Source: Eubacterium sp. (GTDB lineage Bacteria; Bacillota; Clostridia; Oscillospirales; Acutalibacteraceae). From it: a DNA stretch of 64,000 nucleotides. The translations under genes and the position numbers were made by a program. The stretch is taken from positions 81,559-145,558 of the forward strand of contig JAFSRX010000009.1 in the NCBI GenBank assembly GCA_017445905.1. Reading direction: 5' to 3'. The stretch's first letter is position 1; every line of letters starts with the position of its first letter. Under the pieces are notes generated by a model, which did no database searches, was not told the DNA's origin, and saw nothing but the letters and a program-made list of their open reading frames with translations. Below are positions 52,473-61,092 of this stretch, one piece after another.

Positions 52473-52573
52473 ATTAGTTAGGAGTTAGGAGAGAGGAGTG
52501 CGTAGTTTTTGTTACTCGCTTCGCTCAGACAATTTTATTATTGCCGTCTGCAATCCCCAATACTCCTAACTCA
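52473..52573. repeat. Modular intergenic repeat, full copy
   Basis: Left arm TTAGGAGTTAGGAGAGAGGAG, shortened on purpose to its TTAGGAG unit, then core GTTACTCGCTTCGCTCAGAC ... ATTGCCGTCTGCAATCCCC, then right arm ACTCCTAACTC. Arms are complementary. It separates cdsA from uppS. Confidence 0.75.
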
Positions 52574-52574
52574 T

Positions 52575-53294
52575 TTATGCTCCGAATCTTCTGTTTCGGT
52601 TTTCAAAATCCTTTAAAGCTCTGTATAAATCCTTCTTTGAAAAATCGGGCCAAAGAACATCACTGTACCAGAATTCACTGTACGCAGCCTGCCAGAGAAG
52701 GAAATTTGATAAACGCTGTTCGCCGGAAGGTCTGATTATTAAATCACATTCGGGATAAGTATAGAGCTTTTGTGAAATATCATTTTCGTTTATCTCGGTT
52801 TTACCCTCTTTAATGAGAGCATTGACTGCGCTTGCAATTTCCTGGCGTCCGCCGTAGTTAACTGCAAGATAAACAGTTGTTCCTGTATGAGAAGAGGTTT
52901 CTTCTTCTGCCTCATCCATAAGCTTAAGGAGTTCCTGACTTATTCCCTCTCTCTCGCCGATAAACTTGATTTTGTTGTTTCCTGCTTTAACCATATCTGC
53001 TTTAGCTTCAAGAAGATAATCCTTGAAAAGCGCCATAAGCGCGTCAACCTCTTCCTTCGGGCGTTTCCAGTTTTCAGTTGAAAACGCATAGAAGGTTACA
53101 TACTTAATTCCCAGAGCAGCACATTCATCGGATATTGTTCTGAAAACATTTGCTCCCGCCTTATGTCCCGCTGAACGAGGAAGTCCTCTTTTCTTTGCCC
53201 ATCTTCCGTTACCGTCCATAATTATTCCGAGATGAGTAGGAAGTGTTTCAAACTGAGGAACTTCATTTGTTTCTTTTTTTGAAAATAAAGCCAT
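52575..53294 (-). CDS. uppS: Undecaprenyl diphosphate synthase / isoprenyl transferase
   Basis: Builds the C55 lipid carrier for wall synthesis from isopentenyl diphosphate. LGIIMDGNGRWAKKRGLPRS (near 22) with the catalytic Asp, and DLIIRPSGEQRLSNFLLWQ (near 190) are diagnostic. 239 residues. AGAGG lies eight bases before ATG 53292-53294; upstream in-frame sequence is repeat-derived. Confidence 0.96.
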   Translation of the reverse strand: MALFSKKETNEVPQFETLPTHLGIIMDGNGRWAKKRGLPRSAGHKAGANVFRTISDECAALGIKYVTFYAFSTENWKRPKEEVDALMALFKDYLLEAKADMVKAGNNKIKFIGEREGISQELLKLMDEAEEETSSHTGTTVYLAVNYGGRQEIASAVNALIKEGKTEINENDISQKLYTYPECDLIIRPSGEQRLSNFLLWQAAYSEFWYSDVLWPDFSKKDLYRALKDFENRNRRFGA

Positions 53295-53322
53295 AGTTTT
53301 TACCTCTGAAAAAAGAGTTATA

Positions 53323-53480
53323 GGGCGGAAAATTCCGCCCAAAATATATTTTTGTTCGCCGTTAGTGTGCCATAAAATTAACATCTATTCGTACGCCATG
53401 GGGACGCACCTCTACGCGTAACTAATAATAACTGTTCAACAAGGACGAGGAACGTCCCCGTGTGTCGTTGAGGGAACGAC
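53323..53480. repeat. Hairpins and repeat fragments between frr and uppS
   Basis: GGGCGGAA/TTCCGCCC (53323-53340) is a hairpin that may end or attenuate frr transcription. Further on, GGGGACGCACC and GGACGAGGAACGTCCCC with GTCGTTGAGGGAACGACC (to 53480) form more short inverted repeats. No gene is seen. Confidence 0.45.
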
Positions 53481-54035
53481 CTAAATTGAAAGGATTTCCT
53501 TTTCCTTCTTATCTCCCATTTCATCAATCTGCTTAACATAATTGTCTGTTATCTTCTGCAATTCTTTTTCGCCGTCTTTCTGATCGTCTTCGGTTATTGC
53601 ATTATCCTTTTTAAGCTTTTTGATGTCATCCATTGCATCTCTTCTGATGTTTCTGATTGCAACCTTTGCTTCCTCTGCTTTCTTTGAAACATCCTTAACG
53701 AGAGATTTTCTGTGTTCCTCTGTAAGCTGAGGGAATGCAAGACGGATAACCTTACCGTCATTCTGAGGATTGATTCCGATTTCGGAAGTATTGATTGCTT
53801 TTTCAATTTCTTTAAGCATTGATGCATCCCAGGGCTGAACAGTTAATAGTCTTGGCTCCGGAACTGAGATTGCAGCCATCTGATTAAGAGGGGTCGGCGT
53901 TCCATAGTAATCAACAACAATATTGTTTAAAACCTTGGGATTTGCTCTTCCTGCTCTGATAGCTGAATATTCTCTATCGAGCGCATCAAGTGTTTTTTCC
54001 ATTCTGTTTTTAGTATTTTCAAAAACCTGTTCCAT
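53481..54035 (-). CDS. frr: Ribosome recycling factor
   Basis: Splits post-termination ribosomes with EF-G. LDREYSAIRAGRANPKVL (near 19), YYGTPTPLNQMA (near 43) and VRLAFPQLTEEHRKSLVK-like text (near 103) identify it. 184 residues. AGGAG lies eight bases before the ATG. Confidence 0.97.
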   Translation of the reverse strand: MEQVFENTKNRMEKTLDALDREYSAIRAGRANPKVLNNIVVDYYGTPTPLNQMAAISVPEPRLLTVQPWDASMLKEIEKAINTSEIGINPQNDGKVIRLAFPQLTEEHRKSLVKDVSKKAEEAKVAIRNIRRDAMDDIKKLKKDNAITEDDQKDGEKELQKITDNYVKQIDEMGDKKEKEILSI

Positions 54036-54056
54036 AAATTACTCCTTTTATTTAAG

Positions 54057-54175
54057 TGTTGAGTGTTAAGAGTGGAGAGTTGAGTTATGGTTACTCGCTT
54101 CGCTCAAACAATTAATCACTATAATTGCCGTGCGCAGCACCCGAAACTCCACGCTTCGCTTTCCACACTCCAAAC
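54057..54175. repeat. Modular intergenic repeat, full copy
   Basis: Left arm of GAGTGTTRA-like units, core GTTACTCGCTTCGCTCAAAC ... ATTGCCGTGCGCAGCACCC (about 54089-54143), right arm AACTCCACGC...CCAAACTCAA complementary to the left. It lies between pyrH and frr. Confidence 0.75.
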
Positions 54176-54883
54176 TCAATTTTTAACTGTTGTTCCAATA
54201 TTTTCACCGTCAACAACCTTAACCATATTATCGGGATCGTTAAGATTGAAAACGATTATCGGCATATTATTGTCTTTACAAAGAGAGAACGCTGTTGAAT
54301 CCATAACCTTGAGATCTTTTGTAAGAACTTCCATAAATGATACTTCATCAAATTTAACTGCATCATCAAACTTGTTAGGATCCTTATCGTAAACGCCGTC
54401 AACATTTGTTGCTTTAAGAAGTGCATCTGCATTAATTTCAACGCTCCTAAGAGCAGCAGCTGTATCGGTTGAGAAGAACGGTGAACCTGTTCCGCAACCG
54501 AAAATGACAATTCTTCCCTTTTCAAAATGGCGGATAGCCCTGTTTCTAATATAAGGCTCAGCAATCTGGCGCATTTCAATAGCGGTTTGAACTCGGACGG
54601 TTGCACCGAGCTGTTCAAGCGCATCGCAAAGAGCAAGTGAATTCATTGCAGTTGCGAGCATTCCGATATGGTCAGCTCTTGTTCTGTCCATATGTTCGCT
54701 TGTTCTTCCTCTCCAGAAGTTTCCGCCGCCAACAACAATTCCGACTTCAACTCCCATATCTGAAACCTTTTTAACCGATTCGCAGATTCTTAAAACGGTA
54801 TCGTTATCAATTCCCTTTCCGAGGGGACCCGCAAGAACTTCACCGCTTATTTTAAGCAAAATTCTTTTATACTTAACACTCAT
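54176..54883 (-). CDS. pyrH: UMP kinase
   Basis: Phosphorylates UMP in pyrimidine nucleotide synthesis; an amino-acid-kinase fold. [11 protein letters not shown] (near 9), [13 protein letters not shown] (near 49) and [15 protein letters not shown] (near 151) are the family motifs. 235 residues. GGAGG lies ten bases before the ATG. Confidence 0.97.
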   Translation of the reverse strand: MSVKYKRILLKISGEVLAGPLGKGIDNDTVLRICESVKKVSDMGVEVGIVVGGGNFWRGRTSEHMDRTRADHIGMLATAMNSLALCDALEQLGATVRVQTAIEMRQIAEPYIRNRAIRHFEKGRIVIFGCGTGSPFFSTDTAAALRSVEINADALLKATNVDGVYDKDPNKFDDAVKFDEVSFMEVLTKDLKVMDSTAFSLCKDNNMPIIVFNLNDPDNMVKVVDGENIGTTVKN

Positions 54884-54989
54884 TAATAAACAACCTCCAT
54901 ATAATATTTTATTTCTTTTATATAATAATATAATTATTCTTTAAAGTAAAGTATTTATAATTAACAATAAGTTACAAAATGGTAAAAAA

Positions 54990-55011
54990 ATCCGCCCTGA
55001 GCAGGGCAGAT
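54990..55011 (-). terminator. Terminator after the surface-protein gene
   Basis: ATCTGCCCTG pairs with CAGGGCGGAT (one G-T pair), followed by TTTTTTT on the minus strand, nine bases after the stop. It isolates the surface-protein gene from pyrH. Confidence 0.85.
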
Positions 55012-55019
55012 TAAAAGAT

Positions 55020-58016
55020 TTATTCATTTATTTCCGGGTTTTCTTCAGGTTTTTCCTCATCGTTTTCTTCGCCCGAATCAGTTTCGCCCTTGGTAACAAA
55101 AATCTTATAGTTTCCTGTTGCCTCTGAGTTAACAAGACCGGTTAAAATATGATATGTTACTCCTTCTTCACATTCATACTCAATTTTGAAATTGTACAAA
55201 TTTCCGCTGTTATCATCATATTTTTCCCATGATACTGCATCATCGCCTATTTCAATAAAAGCCATAGTATCAAGAAGACCCGATGAATAGAAAGTATATG
55301 TTCCGCTTTCAGTCGGAGTGAATGTAAATTCGTGAAGTTCGCCGTCTTCAATTTTAACCGATATGTCTTCTTCTGCATCGGCTGTTATTTCTCCGTCGCT
55401 AACACGTTCTCTTCCATACTGCTCTGAAAATGACTCTTCTCTTTCTTCAATTAGCTTTTTCTCGTTCTTGCAAAGATACAGTATTCTTGAATAGTCCTTT
55501 GCATTGATAACTCCATTTCTATCTAAATCAAGATATCCCGAATTATCCGTTGCCGTTCTGTTAGGAGCTGAGTTAATGGGCTTTATTTCTTCCCAGTATT
55601 CCAGAAGAGTTTCAGGCGAAACAATCGTATTTGTTAAGCAGTGTGAACAAGTGAGAGTTACACCCTCATAGGACTGGCTTACATAGAAGTATTCATGCCC
55701 CAATCCGTCAGTTTGGTGTATTCTTGTTTCATTACATCCCGAGATTGAACATCTGTCGGTTGTATAGGTTGTTTCACATAGTGCAACACTGTTTCCCGAA
55801 GTTGTATAGTATCCCTCAATCCATTCCTTGTGAACAACTTTTCCTTTTTCTGTTGCTCCGCAGCGAGTGCATGTCGGAATTGCAAGAACGTGACCCGGTT
55901 TTCCGTCTTCGGTTAAGTCGGTTTCAACGTCCTGATAATCGTGTCCAAGCGCCTCAACAGTGTCTTCATATGCCTCTCCGCAAACTGAACACTGAGCAAC
56001 AGCGAGACCCGTTTTTGTGCAATCAGGATTTGTTACAATTACATATGTTCCATCTGCAGGAGTATGTCCTGTTGCGGGAACTGTGTCGGTTTTTGACGCT
56101 GAACAAACTGAACAGTAGTAAACATTTTTTCCGCTTTCAGTACAGGAGGGTGCAACTGTTTTTTCTTCATCTAGAATATAATCGTGACCTTTTGCAGGAA
56201 GATACTCCGTTCTTGTCTGATCGCAGTTTTTACATCTGTATGTTACCGAACCCCTTGTTGTGCAGCCCGGCTCTGTTCTGCTTTCCTCTTCATATTCGTG
56301 CTCTCCCGTTGCCTGAACAACCTGAGTTCTTGTTTCTCCGCAGATATTACAGGTATCTCTTGCAAGTCCGGGAATTGTACAGGTTGCGCGGGTCAGCATA
56401 TTTCTTGTATATAAACCTTCAATCCATTCGGTATGTTCTTTTTCTTCAACAATACCGCCGCAGTTTTTACATCTGAAATAATAATATGTGTGACCGTCCT
56501 CTTCGCTTTCTTCAGTTGAAATAAGGTCTGTGTCTTCATAGCTGTGTCCTATAGCAGGAATGCTTTCTGTAATAGTTTCACCGCACTCAGAGCAAACACC
56601 TTCCCTCTGTCCTGCTTCTGTGCAGGTTGCAGGAGTTTCGTTCCATTCAGCAATTTTATGTCCCGAATTAACAACTTTTCTGTCGCTTGTAGGTCTGCCA
56701 AGAGCATTGGTGCAGCCTTCTACAGTACAGGTATAAACAGCAACGCCCGGTCTTGTACATGAAGGCTCGGTTAAATAACTTAACTCATAGTATCCTTCAA
56801 CCCAAACATGGTAAACTGAATTTTCCATTGCATGCTCAACTGTTTCATTTGTTTCATCGCAGCGAGAACACTTATATGAGCGATAGATATGACCGTCAAG
56901 CTCAGTACTGTCGTTTTCCTGGTCAAGAACAAAATCGTGACCTAAAGCAGGGATTTCTGTTTCAGAAACAACAAATTCGCAGTCATTACAGATTTCCTTC
57001 TGAAGCCCTGCCTCTGTACAAGTTGCCTCTTCTATAATTTCAGTTCTTGTATCAAGATGGTCGCAGTCGTCCATTGAAACAAAGGTATAGCCATAGTTGT
57101 TTGCAAAGGTTTGAGCAGTTGACTGTGAGTGACCGATAATTGTTACAGTCTGATTCGAGCCCGAGAAGTTATTTGATGTTGTATTATTAGTTCCCTTAAA
57201 CTCCATACTTGCGTTGTTGACCTTAACGCTCATAAGCGAGGTATTATTTGCAAACGCTCTTGTTCCGACGCTCTTGATCTGGTCGGGAAATTCAATATCC
57301 TTCATGTTGCATTTATAGAAAGACTGGTTGCTGACCTCTGTAATTGAGCCCCAGTTAATTCTTTTAACTCCGCTTTCAGCAAAGGCATAATCCCCTGTTA
57401 CCGAAAGCCCTGTTCCGAAGGTTACGGTTTCAAGAGCTGTGCAGTTAAGAAAAGCACATCTGCCAAGGCTTGTCAGTGTATTTGGGAAAGAAATGCTTTT
57501 TAACGCAGTGCAGTTTTTAAAAGCATATGGCTCAATGGTTTCAAGTCTGTCAGGAAGCGCTATTTCCTCAAGAGAAGTACAGTTTTGGAACGCACCATAG
57601 CTTGCAGAAGCCAAATCCATTCCTGCACCCCTTCCGTCAATTGAAACAAGTGTTGACGGAAGACTAACAGAAGTAAGAGCGGTGCAATTAAAGAAATTAT
57701 ATTCTCCGATATTTGTTATTCCCTCGCCGACAACAAGCTTTGTCATTAAGCTTTTAATAGTATCGTTGCCTATTTTTTCGGTTTCCCAAGGGGATCTTTT
57801 ATTGGTTAATGCATCTGTTGCACGGTAATCGGGCATAGCGCCAGTTCCGGTTAAAGTCAGTGTTTTTGAGGCAGCATTATAAGACCACTTAATAGTAGTC
57901 GTGCAATCTCCACTTGTTGCAGCAGAAGCAACATTGACTCCCAGCGCAAACAAAGTAGTCATCATAAGAACAAGGCTCATTAATGCCGCCAGTGTTTTTT
58001 TCATAATGTTCTTCAA
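55020..58016 (-). CDS. Secreted BspA-like leucine-rich-repeat protein with CxxC repeats and dockerin-like half
   Basis: A 998-residue exported protein. A signal peptide (to about VASAA, 33) precedes LRR_5/BspA repeats (about 60-305; ALTSVSLPSTLVSIDGR, SLEEIALPDRLETIEPYAF). About nine modules of the pattern ATCT..G...C..CG......P..GH follow (about 330-790). GYLDLDRNGVINAKDYSRIL (near 830) resembles one dockerin EF-hand half, and a PPC-like beta domain (about 890-975) closes it. There is no LPXTG; attachment is unclear. The start is TTG 58014-58016, because AGGTGAT lies four to five bases upstream. It has its own promoter and terminator inside the tsf-pyrH cluster. Confidence 0.88.
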   Translation of the reverse strand: MKNIMKKTLAALMSLVLMMTTLFALGVNVASAATSGDCTTTIKWSYNAASKTLTLTGTGAMPDYRATDALTNKRSPWETEKIGNDTIKSLMTKLVVGEGITNIGEYNFFNCTALTSVSLPSTLVSIDGRGAGMDLASASYGAFQNCTSLEEIALPDRLETIEPYAFKNCTALKSISFPNTLTSLGRCAFLNCTALETVTFGTGLSVTGDYAFAESGVKRINWGSITEVSNQSFYKCNMKDIEFPDQIKSVGTRAFANNTSLMSVKVNNASMEFKGTNNTTSNNFSGSNQTVTIIGHSQSTAQTFANNYGYTFVSMDDCDHLDTRTEIIEEATCTEAGLQKEICNDCEFVVSETEIPALGHDFVLDQENDSTELDGHIYRSYKCSRCDETNETVEHAMENSVYHVWVEGYYELSYLTEPSCTRPGVAVYTCTVEGCTNALGRPTSDRKVVNSGHKIAEWNETPATCTEAGQREGVCSECGETITESIPAIGHSYEDTDLISTEESEEDGHTYYYFRCKNCGGIVEEKEHTEWIEGLYTRNMLTRATCTIPGLARDTCNICGETRTQVVQATGEHEYEEESRTEPGCTTRGSVTYRCKNCDQTRTEYLPAKGHDYILDEEKTVAPSCTESGKNVYYCSVCSASKTDTVPATGHTPADGTYVIVTNPDCTKTGLAVAQCSVCGEAYEDTVEALGHDYQDVETDLTEDGKPGHVLAIPTCTRCGATEKGKVVHKEWIEGYYTTSGNSVALCETTYTTDRCSISGCNETRIHQTDGLGHEYFYVSQSYEGVTLTCSHCLTNTIVSPETLLEYWEEIKPINSAPNRTATDNSGYLDLDRNGVINAKDYSRILYLCKNEKKLIEEREESFSEQYGRERVSDGEITADAEEDISVKIEDGELHEFTFTPTESGTYTFYSSGLLDTMAFIEIGDDAVSWEKYDDNSGNLYNFKIEYECEEGVTYHILTGLVNSEATGNYKIFVTKGETDSGEENDEEKPEENPEINE

Positions 58017-58050
58017 AATATCACCTGCTTAGTTAGACTATTTCACCTTT

Positions 58051-58079
58051 AGTATATCATATTATTATTTTTAATTCAA
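58051..58079 (-). promoter_or_regulatory. Promoter of the surface-protein gene
   Basis: TTGAAT (58074-58079), 17 bases, TATACT (58051-58056), with a TG extended -10. The leader is about 28 bases. Confidence 0.75.
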
Positions 58080-58109
58080 GTATGATATCTTGTAACAATT
58101 ATAACAAAA

Positions 58110-58137
58110 AACTCCCCATCCTTGAGGATGAGGAGTT
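58110..58137 (-). terminator. Terminator after tsf
   Basis: AACTCCTCATCC pairs with GGATGGGGAGTT over 12 bp with one T-G pair and a 4-base loop, then TTTTG on the minus strand. It lies 14 bases after the tsf stop. Confidence 0.85.
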
Positions 58138-58151
58138 ATAATGATTATCTA

Positions 58152-59093
58152 TTAGCCGTTAATCTGCTTTGCGATTTCTTCTGCAAAGTTTTCTTCTCTC
58201 TTTTCAAGACCTTCACCCTTCATCATTCTGATGAAGCCGTTAACCTTGATATCACAGCCAAGCTCTTTAGCTACTGAATCAACATAACCTTTAACTGAGC
58301 CCTGGAAAAGATCTGATCTAACGAATTCTTGCTCAACAAGGCAGTTCTCTTTGTAGTACTTGCCCATCTTACCTTCAGCAATCTTAACAAGAACCTGCTC
58401 AGGCTTTGAAGCCATCTTCGGGTCTTCTTTCATCTGAGCAGCAAGAATGCCTTTCTCGTGCTCAACAACATCTGCAGGAACAGATGCCTGATCAAGGTAT
58501 GCAGGACTCATAGCAGCAATCTGCATTGCAACGTTTTTACCCATAGCAACGAAAGCATCATCAGCAGCCTTTGCTTCATCTGAAACATCGAAGCCAACCA
58601 TAACGCCTACTGCGCCGCCTGCGTGAATATATGTTGAAACAACGCCTTCCATTCTCTCAAAGCGGCGAACTTTCATATTCTCACCGATTGAAAGAACAAG
58701 GTCGTTAAGTGTTTCTGTTACAGTTCTGTCTGTTCCGTTGAACTTCTCTTCTTTAAGAGTTTCAACATCTGCAGGATTTGTTGCAAGAATAGTTTTTGCA
58801 ACGCCCTCAACAAAGTTCATAAACTTCTCGTTCTTAGCAACGAAGTCTGTTTCTGAGTTAACCTCAACAACAACGCCCTGCTTTGCAGCTGCATCATAGT
58901 ATGGAAGAACAACGCCCTCAGCGGCAATTCTTGTTGCCTTTTTCTGAGCTGCTGCAAGACCTCTTTCACGAAGATAGTCTATTGCCTTATCCATATCACC
59001 GTCTGCTTCAACAAGAGCTTTTTTACACTCCATCATACCAACGCCGGTTTTCTCACGGAGTTCTTTAACATCTTTAGCTGAAATATTTGCCAT
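58152..59093 (-). CDS. tsf: Elongation factor Ts
   Basis: Nucleotide-exchange factor of EF-Tu. KDVKELREKTGVGMMECKKA (near 6) is the N-terminal signature, VEVNSETDFVAKNEKF (near 76) the core EF-Tu contact. 313 residues, a little longer than Bacillus (293), mainly near the C terminus. GGAGG lies eight bases before the ATG. Confidence 0.97.
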   Translation of the reverse strand: MANISAKDVKELREKTGVGMMECKKALVEADGDMDKAIDYLRERGLAAAQKKATRIAAEGVVLPYYDAAAKQGVVVEVNSETDFVAKNEKFMNFVEGVAKTILATNPADVETLKEEKFNGTDRTVTETLNDLVLSIGENMKVRRFERMEGVVSTYIHAGGAVGVMVGFDVSDEAKAADDAFVAMGKNVAMQIAAMSPAYLDQASVPADVVEHEKGILAAQMKEDPKMASKPEQVLVKIAEGKMGKYYKENCLVEQEFVRSDLFQGSVKGYVDSVAKELGCDIKVNGFIRMMKGEGLEKREENFAEEIAKQING

Positions 59094-59110
59094 TTTCTTT
59101 TCCTCCTATT

Positions 59111-59233
59111 ATTAGTGAGGAGTTAGGAGCGAGGAGTGAGGAGTTTAGGGACCTGCGGTCGGCAATATAAAATAATTGATCGAACGAAGTGAGAAACCGA
59201 AACTCCTAATTCCTAATTCCTAATTCCTAATTA
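59111..59233. repeat. Modular intergenic repeat, full inverted copy
   Basis: Arm TGAGGAGTTAGGAGCGAGG, inverted core (GGGACCTGCGGTCGGCAAT ... GATCGAACGAAGTGAGAAAC), arm of CTAATTC heptamers. It is the copy of 11953 with the core turned round, between rpsB and tsf. Confidence 0.75.
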
Positions 59234-59238
59234 AGCTA

Positions 59239-59259
59239 AGGGCGGAAAAAATCCGCCCT
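59239..59259 (-). terminator. GGGCGGA hairpin after rpsB
   Basis: AGGGCGGA/TCCGCCCT with a 5-base loop, ten bases after the rpsB stop, with no T run after it on the minus strand (the T run is in the loop). It may protect the rpsB mRNA end rather than terminate fully. Confidence 0.45.
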
Positions 59260-59269
59260 GATAATCAAA

Positions 59270-60043
59270 TTATTCTGCAACTTCTTCTGTTTCTTCTGCT
59301 GCTTCTTCAACTGCCTCTTCAGCCTTTTCTTCTTCATCTGCTGCAGCGATAGCATCCTCACCGTCTCTACCTTCGATAACAGCATTAGCCATTGCGCCTG
59401 CAATAAGCTTTACTGCACGAATAGCATCGTCGTTTCCGGGGATAACATAATCGATTTCATCAGGATCACAGTTTGTGTCAACAATAGCAACGATTGGAAG
59501 ACCGAGTTTCATTGCTTCTGCAACTGCAATTCTCTCTTTTCTCGGGTCAACAATGAACATTGCCTCGGGAACTTTTCTCATTTCGGTGATACCGCCGAGA
59601 TATTTTTCGAGCTTTTCGATTTCAAGTTCAAGACCTGCAACCTCTTTCTTCGGAAGAAGATCAAAGGTTCCGTCCTCCTGCATCTTCTTGAGCTGAGCAA
59701 GACGAGCAACTCTGCCTCTGATAGTTTTGAAGTTGGTGAGCATACCGCCAAGCCATCTTGCATTAACATAAGGCATTCCGCAGCGAAGAGCTTCTTCCTT
59801 AACGCTCTCCTGAGCCTGCTTCTTTGTTCCTACGAAGATAATTGAACCTCCGTCTGCTGCAAGGTCGCGAACAAACATATAAGCCTCATCGAGCTTCTTA
59901 ACTGTTTTCTGAAGGTCGATGATATAGATGCCGTTACGCTCTGTGAAGATGTATTCTGCCATTTTAGGGTTCCATCTTCTTGTCTGGTGTCCGAAATGAA
60001 CGCCTGCTTCTAAAAGCTGTTTCATTGAAACTACATTTGCCAT
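59270..60043 (-). CDS. rpsB: 30S ribosomal protein S2
   Basis: Structural small-subunit protein. [20 protein letters not shown] (near 7) and [20 protein letters not shown] (near 180) are signatures. 257 residues including an acidic Glu/Ala tail of about 30. AAGGAGG lies eight bases before the ATG. It heads the translation/lipid/isoprenoid cluster. Confidence 0.97.
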   Translation of the reverse strand: MANVVSMKQLLEAGVHFGHQTRRWNPKMAEYIFTERNGIYIIDLQKTVKKLDEAYMFVRDLAADGGSIIFVGTKKQAQESVKEEALRCGMPYVNARWLGGMLTNFKTIRGRVARLAQLKKMQEDGTFDLLPKKEVAGLELEIEKLEKYLGGITEMRKVPEAMFIVDPRKERIAVAEAMKLGLPIVAIVDTNCDPDEIDYVIPGNDDAIRAVKLIAGAMANAVIEGRDGEDAIAAADEEEKAEEAVEEAAEETEEVAE

Positions 60044-60170
60044 TATTAATTTCCTCCTTTAAGGTTATTCCTCCACGAAAAGCTATGGCAAAAACCCATT
60101 TTTATAACCTCAGGCTTTAACTCTTCGTGTGCGTATTCGTGCGTATATAACTATTAATTACACGAACGTG
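60044..60170 (-). promoter_or_regulatory. Structured rpsB leader
   Basis: The roughly 125-base 5' UTR can close on itself: TTCCACG near its start matches CGTGG near its end, and AGGTTAT pairs with ATAACCT just before the Shine-Dalgarno (7 bp). This layout suits autogenous control by S2, as seen for other rpsB leaders, but I cannot match a named motif. Confidence 0.4.
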
Positions 60171-60176
60171 GAATAA

Positions 60177-60205
60177 ATTATAACAGAAAGATATAAGAAA
60201 ATCAA
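60177..60205 (-). promoter_or_regulatory. rpsB promoter
   Basis: TTGATT (60200-60205), 17 bases, TATAAT (60177-60182). Confidence 0.8.
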
Positions 60206-60311
60206 GAAAAAAATAAACAAATTTTTCCTATATTATAACATCAATATTGGTTGATATTTACCCCGATGCAAAACAAAACAGTTACAAAAAATTACAAAAC
60301 TTTCATTCCTA

Positions 60312-60340
60312 TTGATAAGAATTGAGCCTTTTGTTATTAT
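60312..60340 (+). promoter_or_regulatory. upp promoter
   Basis: TTGATA (60312-60317), 17 bases, TATTAT (60335-60340); start near 60347. The short leader shows no attenuator. From 60206 to 60311 I see only AT-rich sequence with a small ATCAA/TTGAT inverted repeat. Confidence 0.7.
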
Positions 60341-60376
60341 AGCAAGGATAAAAAGATTATCAAAGGAGAACGAATT

Positions 60377-61009
60377 ATGGATAGAAAAGTAGTAATATTT
60401 GACCATCCTCTTATTCAGCACAAGCTCAGCATTCTTCGCGATAAAAGAACAAGAACTATGGACTTCCGCGCTCTTGTTGACGAAATTGCAAGTCTTATGA
60501 TGTTTGAAGCAACAAGAGATCTTCCGACTGAAGACGTTAAGGTTGAAACTCCCTGTGGCATTGCTGACTGCAAACAAATTGCAGGCAGAAAACTCGCATT
60601 TGTTCCTATTCTTCGCGCAGGTCTCGGAATGGTTGACGGTTGCATAAAGATGGTTCCTGCAGCTCGTATAGGTCATATTGGTCTTTACAGAGATGAAGAA
60701 ACTCTTCAGCCCGTAGAGTATTATTGCAAATTACCTAAGGACATCGAGAGAAGAGATGTTTTTGTTGTTGACCCAATGCTTGCAACGGGCGGTTCTGCTA
60801 TTGACGCTATCGGACAGATAAAGAAAAGAAATCCCAGAAAAGTAACATTTATGTGTATTATTGCCGCTCCTGAAGGACTTGAGGCTTTGCAGAAGGCTCA
60901 TCCCGATGTTGACATTTATTGCGCTGGTCTTGACAGCCATCTCAATGAAAACGGCTATATTGTTCCCGGTCTCGGTGATGCGGGCGACAGAATATTCGGT
61001 ACAAAATAA
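60377..61009 (+). CDS. upp: Uracil phosphoribosyltransferase
   Basis: Salvages uracil to UMP with [17 protein letters not shown] (near 75), [15 protein letters not shown] (near 128; PRPP loop) and the C-terminal [16 protein letters not shown] (uracil binding) are intact. 210 residues. AAAGGAGAACGAATT precedes the ATG. Confidence 0.97.
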   Translation: MDRKVVIFDHPLIQHKLSILRDKRTRTMDFRALVDEIASLMMFEATRDLPTEDVKVETPCGIADCKQIAGRKLAFVPILRAGLGMVDGCIKMVPAARIGHIGLYRDEETLQPVEYYCKLPKDIERRDVFVVDPMLATGGSAIDAIGQIKKRNPRKVTFMCIIAAPEGLEALQKAHPDVDIYCAGLDSHLNENGYIVPGLGDAGDRIFGTK

Positions 61010-61013
61010 AGCA

Positions 61014-61058
61014 GAGAACAGAGAATGGAGCAATCCATTCTCCGTTCTCCGTTTTTTT
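61014..61058 (+). terminator. Terminator between upp and uraA
   Basis: GAGAAC, one mismatch, GAGAATGG pairs with CCATTCTC and GTTCTC (14 bp in all), then CGTTTTTTT. It would lower uraA expression relative to upp. Confidence 0.9.
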
Positions 61059-61092
61059 GTTAGATAAAAAATTATTTATTGGAGGAAAAACA

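Noticed and set aside
55724-56476. 250-codon open frame on the plus strand
   Set aside because: It lies antisense to the BspA-like gene; its Phe/Leu/Arg-rich text is the mirror of the CxxC repeats and it has no ribosome-binding site.
60233-60676. 147-codon open frame on the minus strand
   Set aside because: It covers the upp promoter and start in antisense and shows no recognisable domain.
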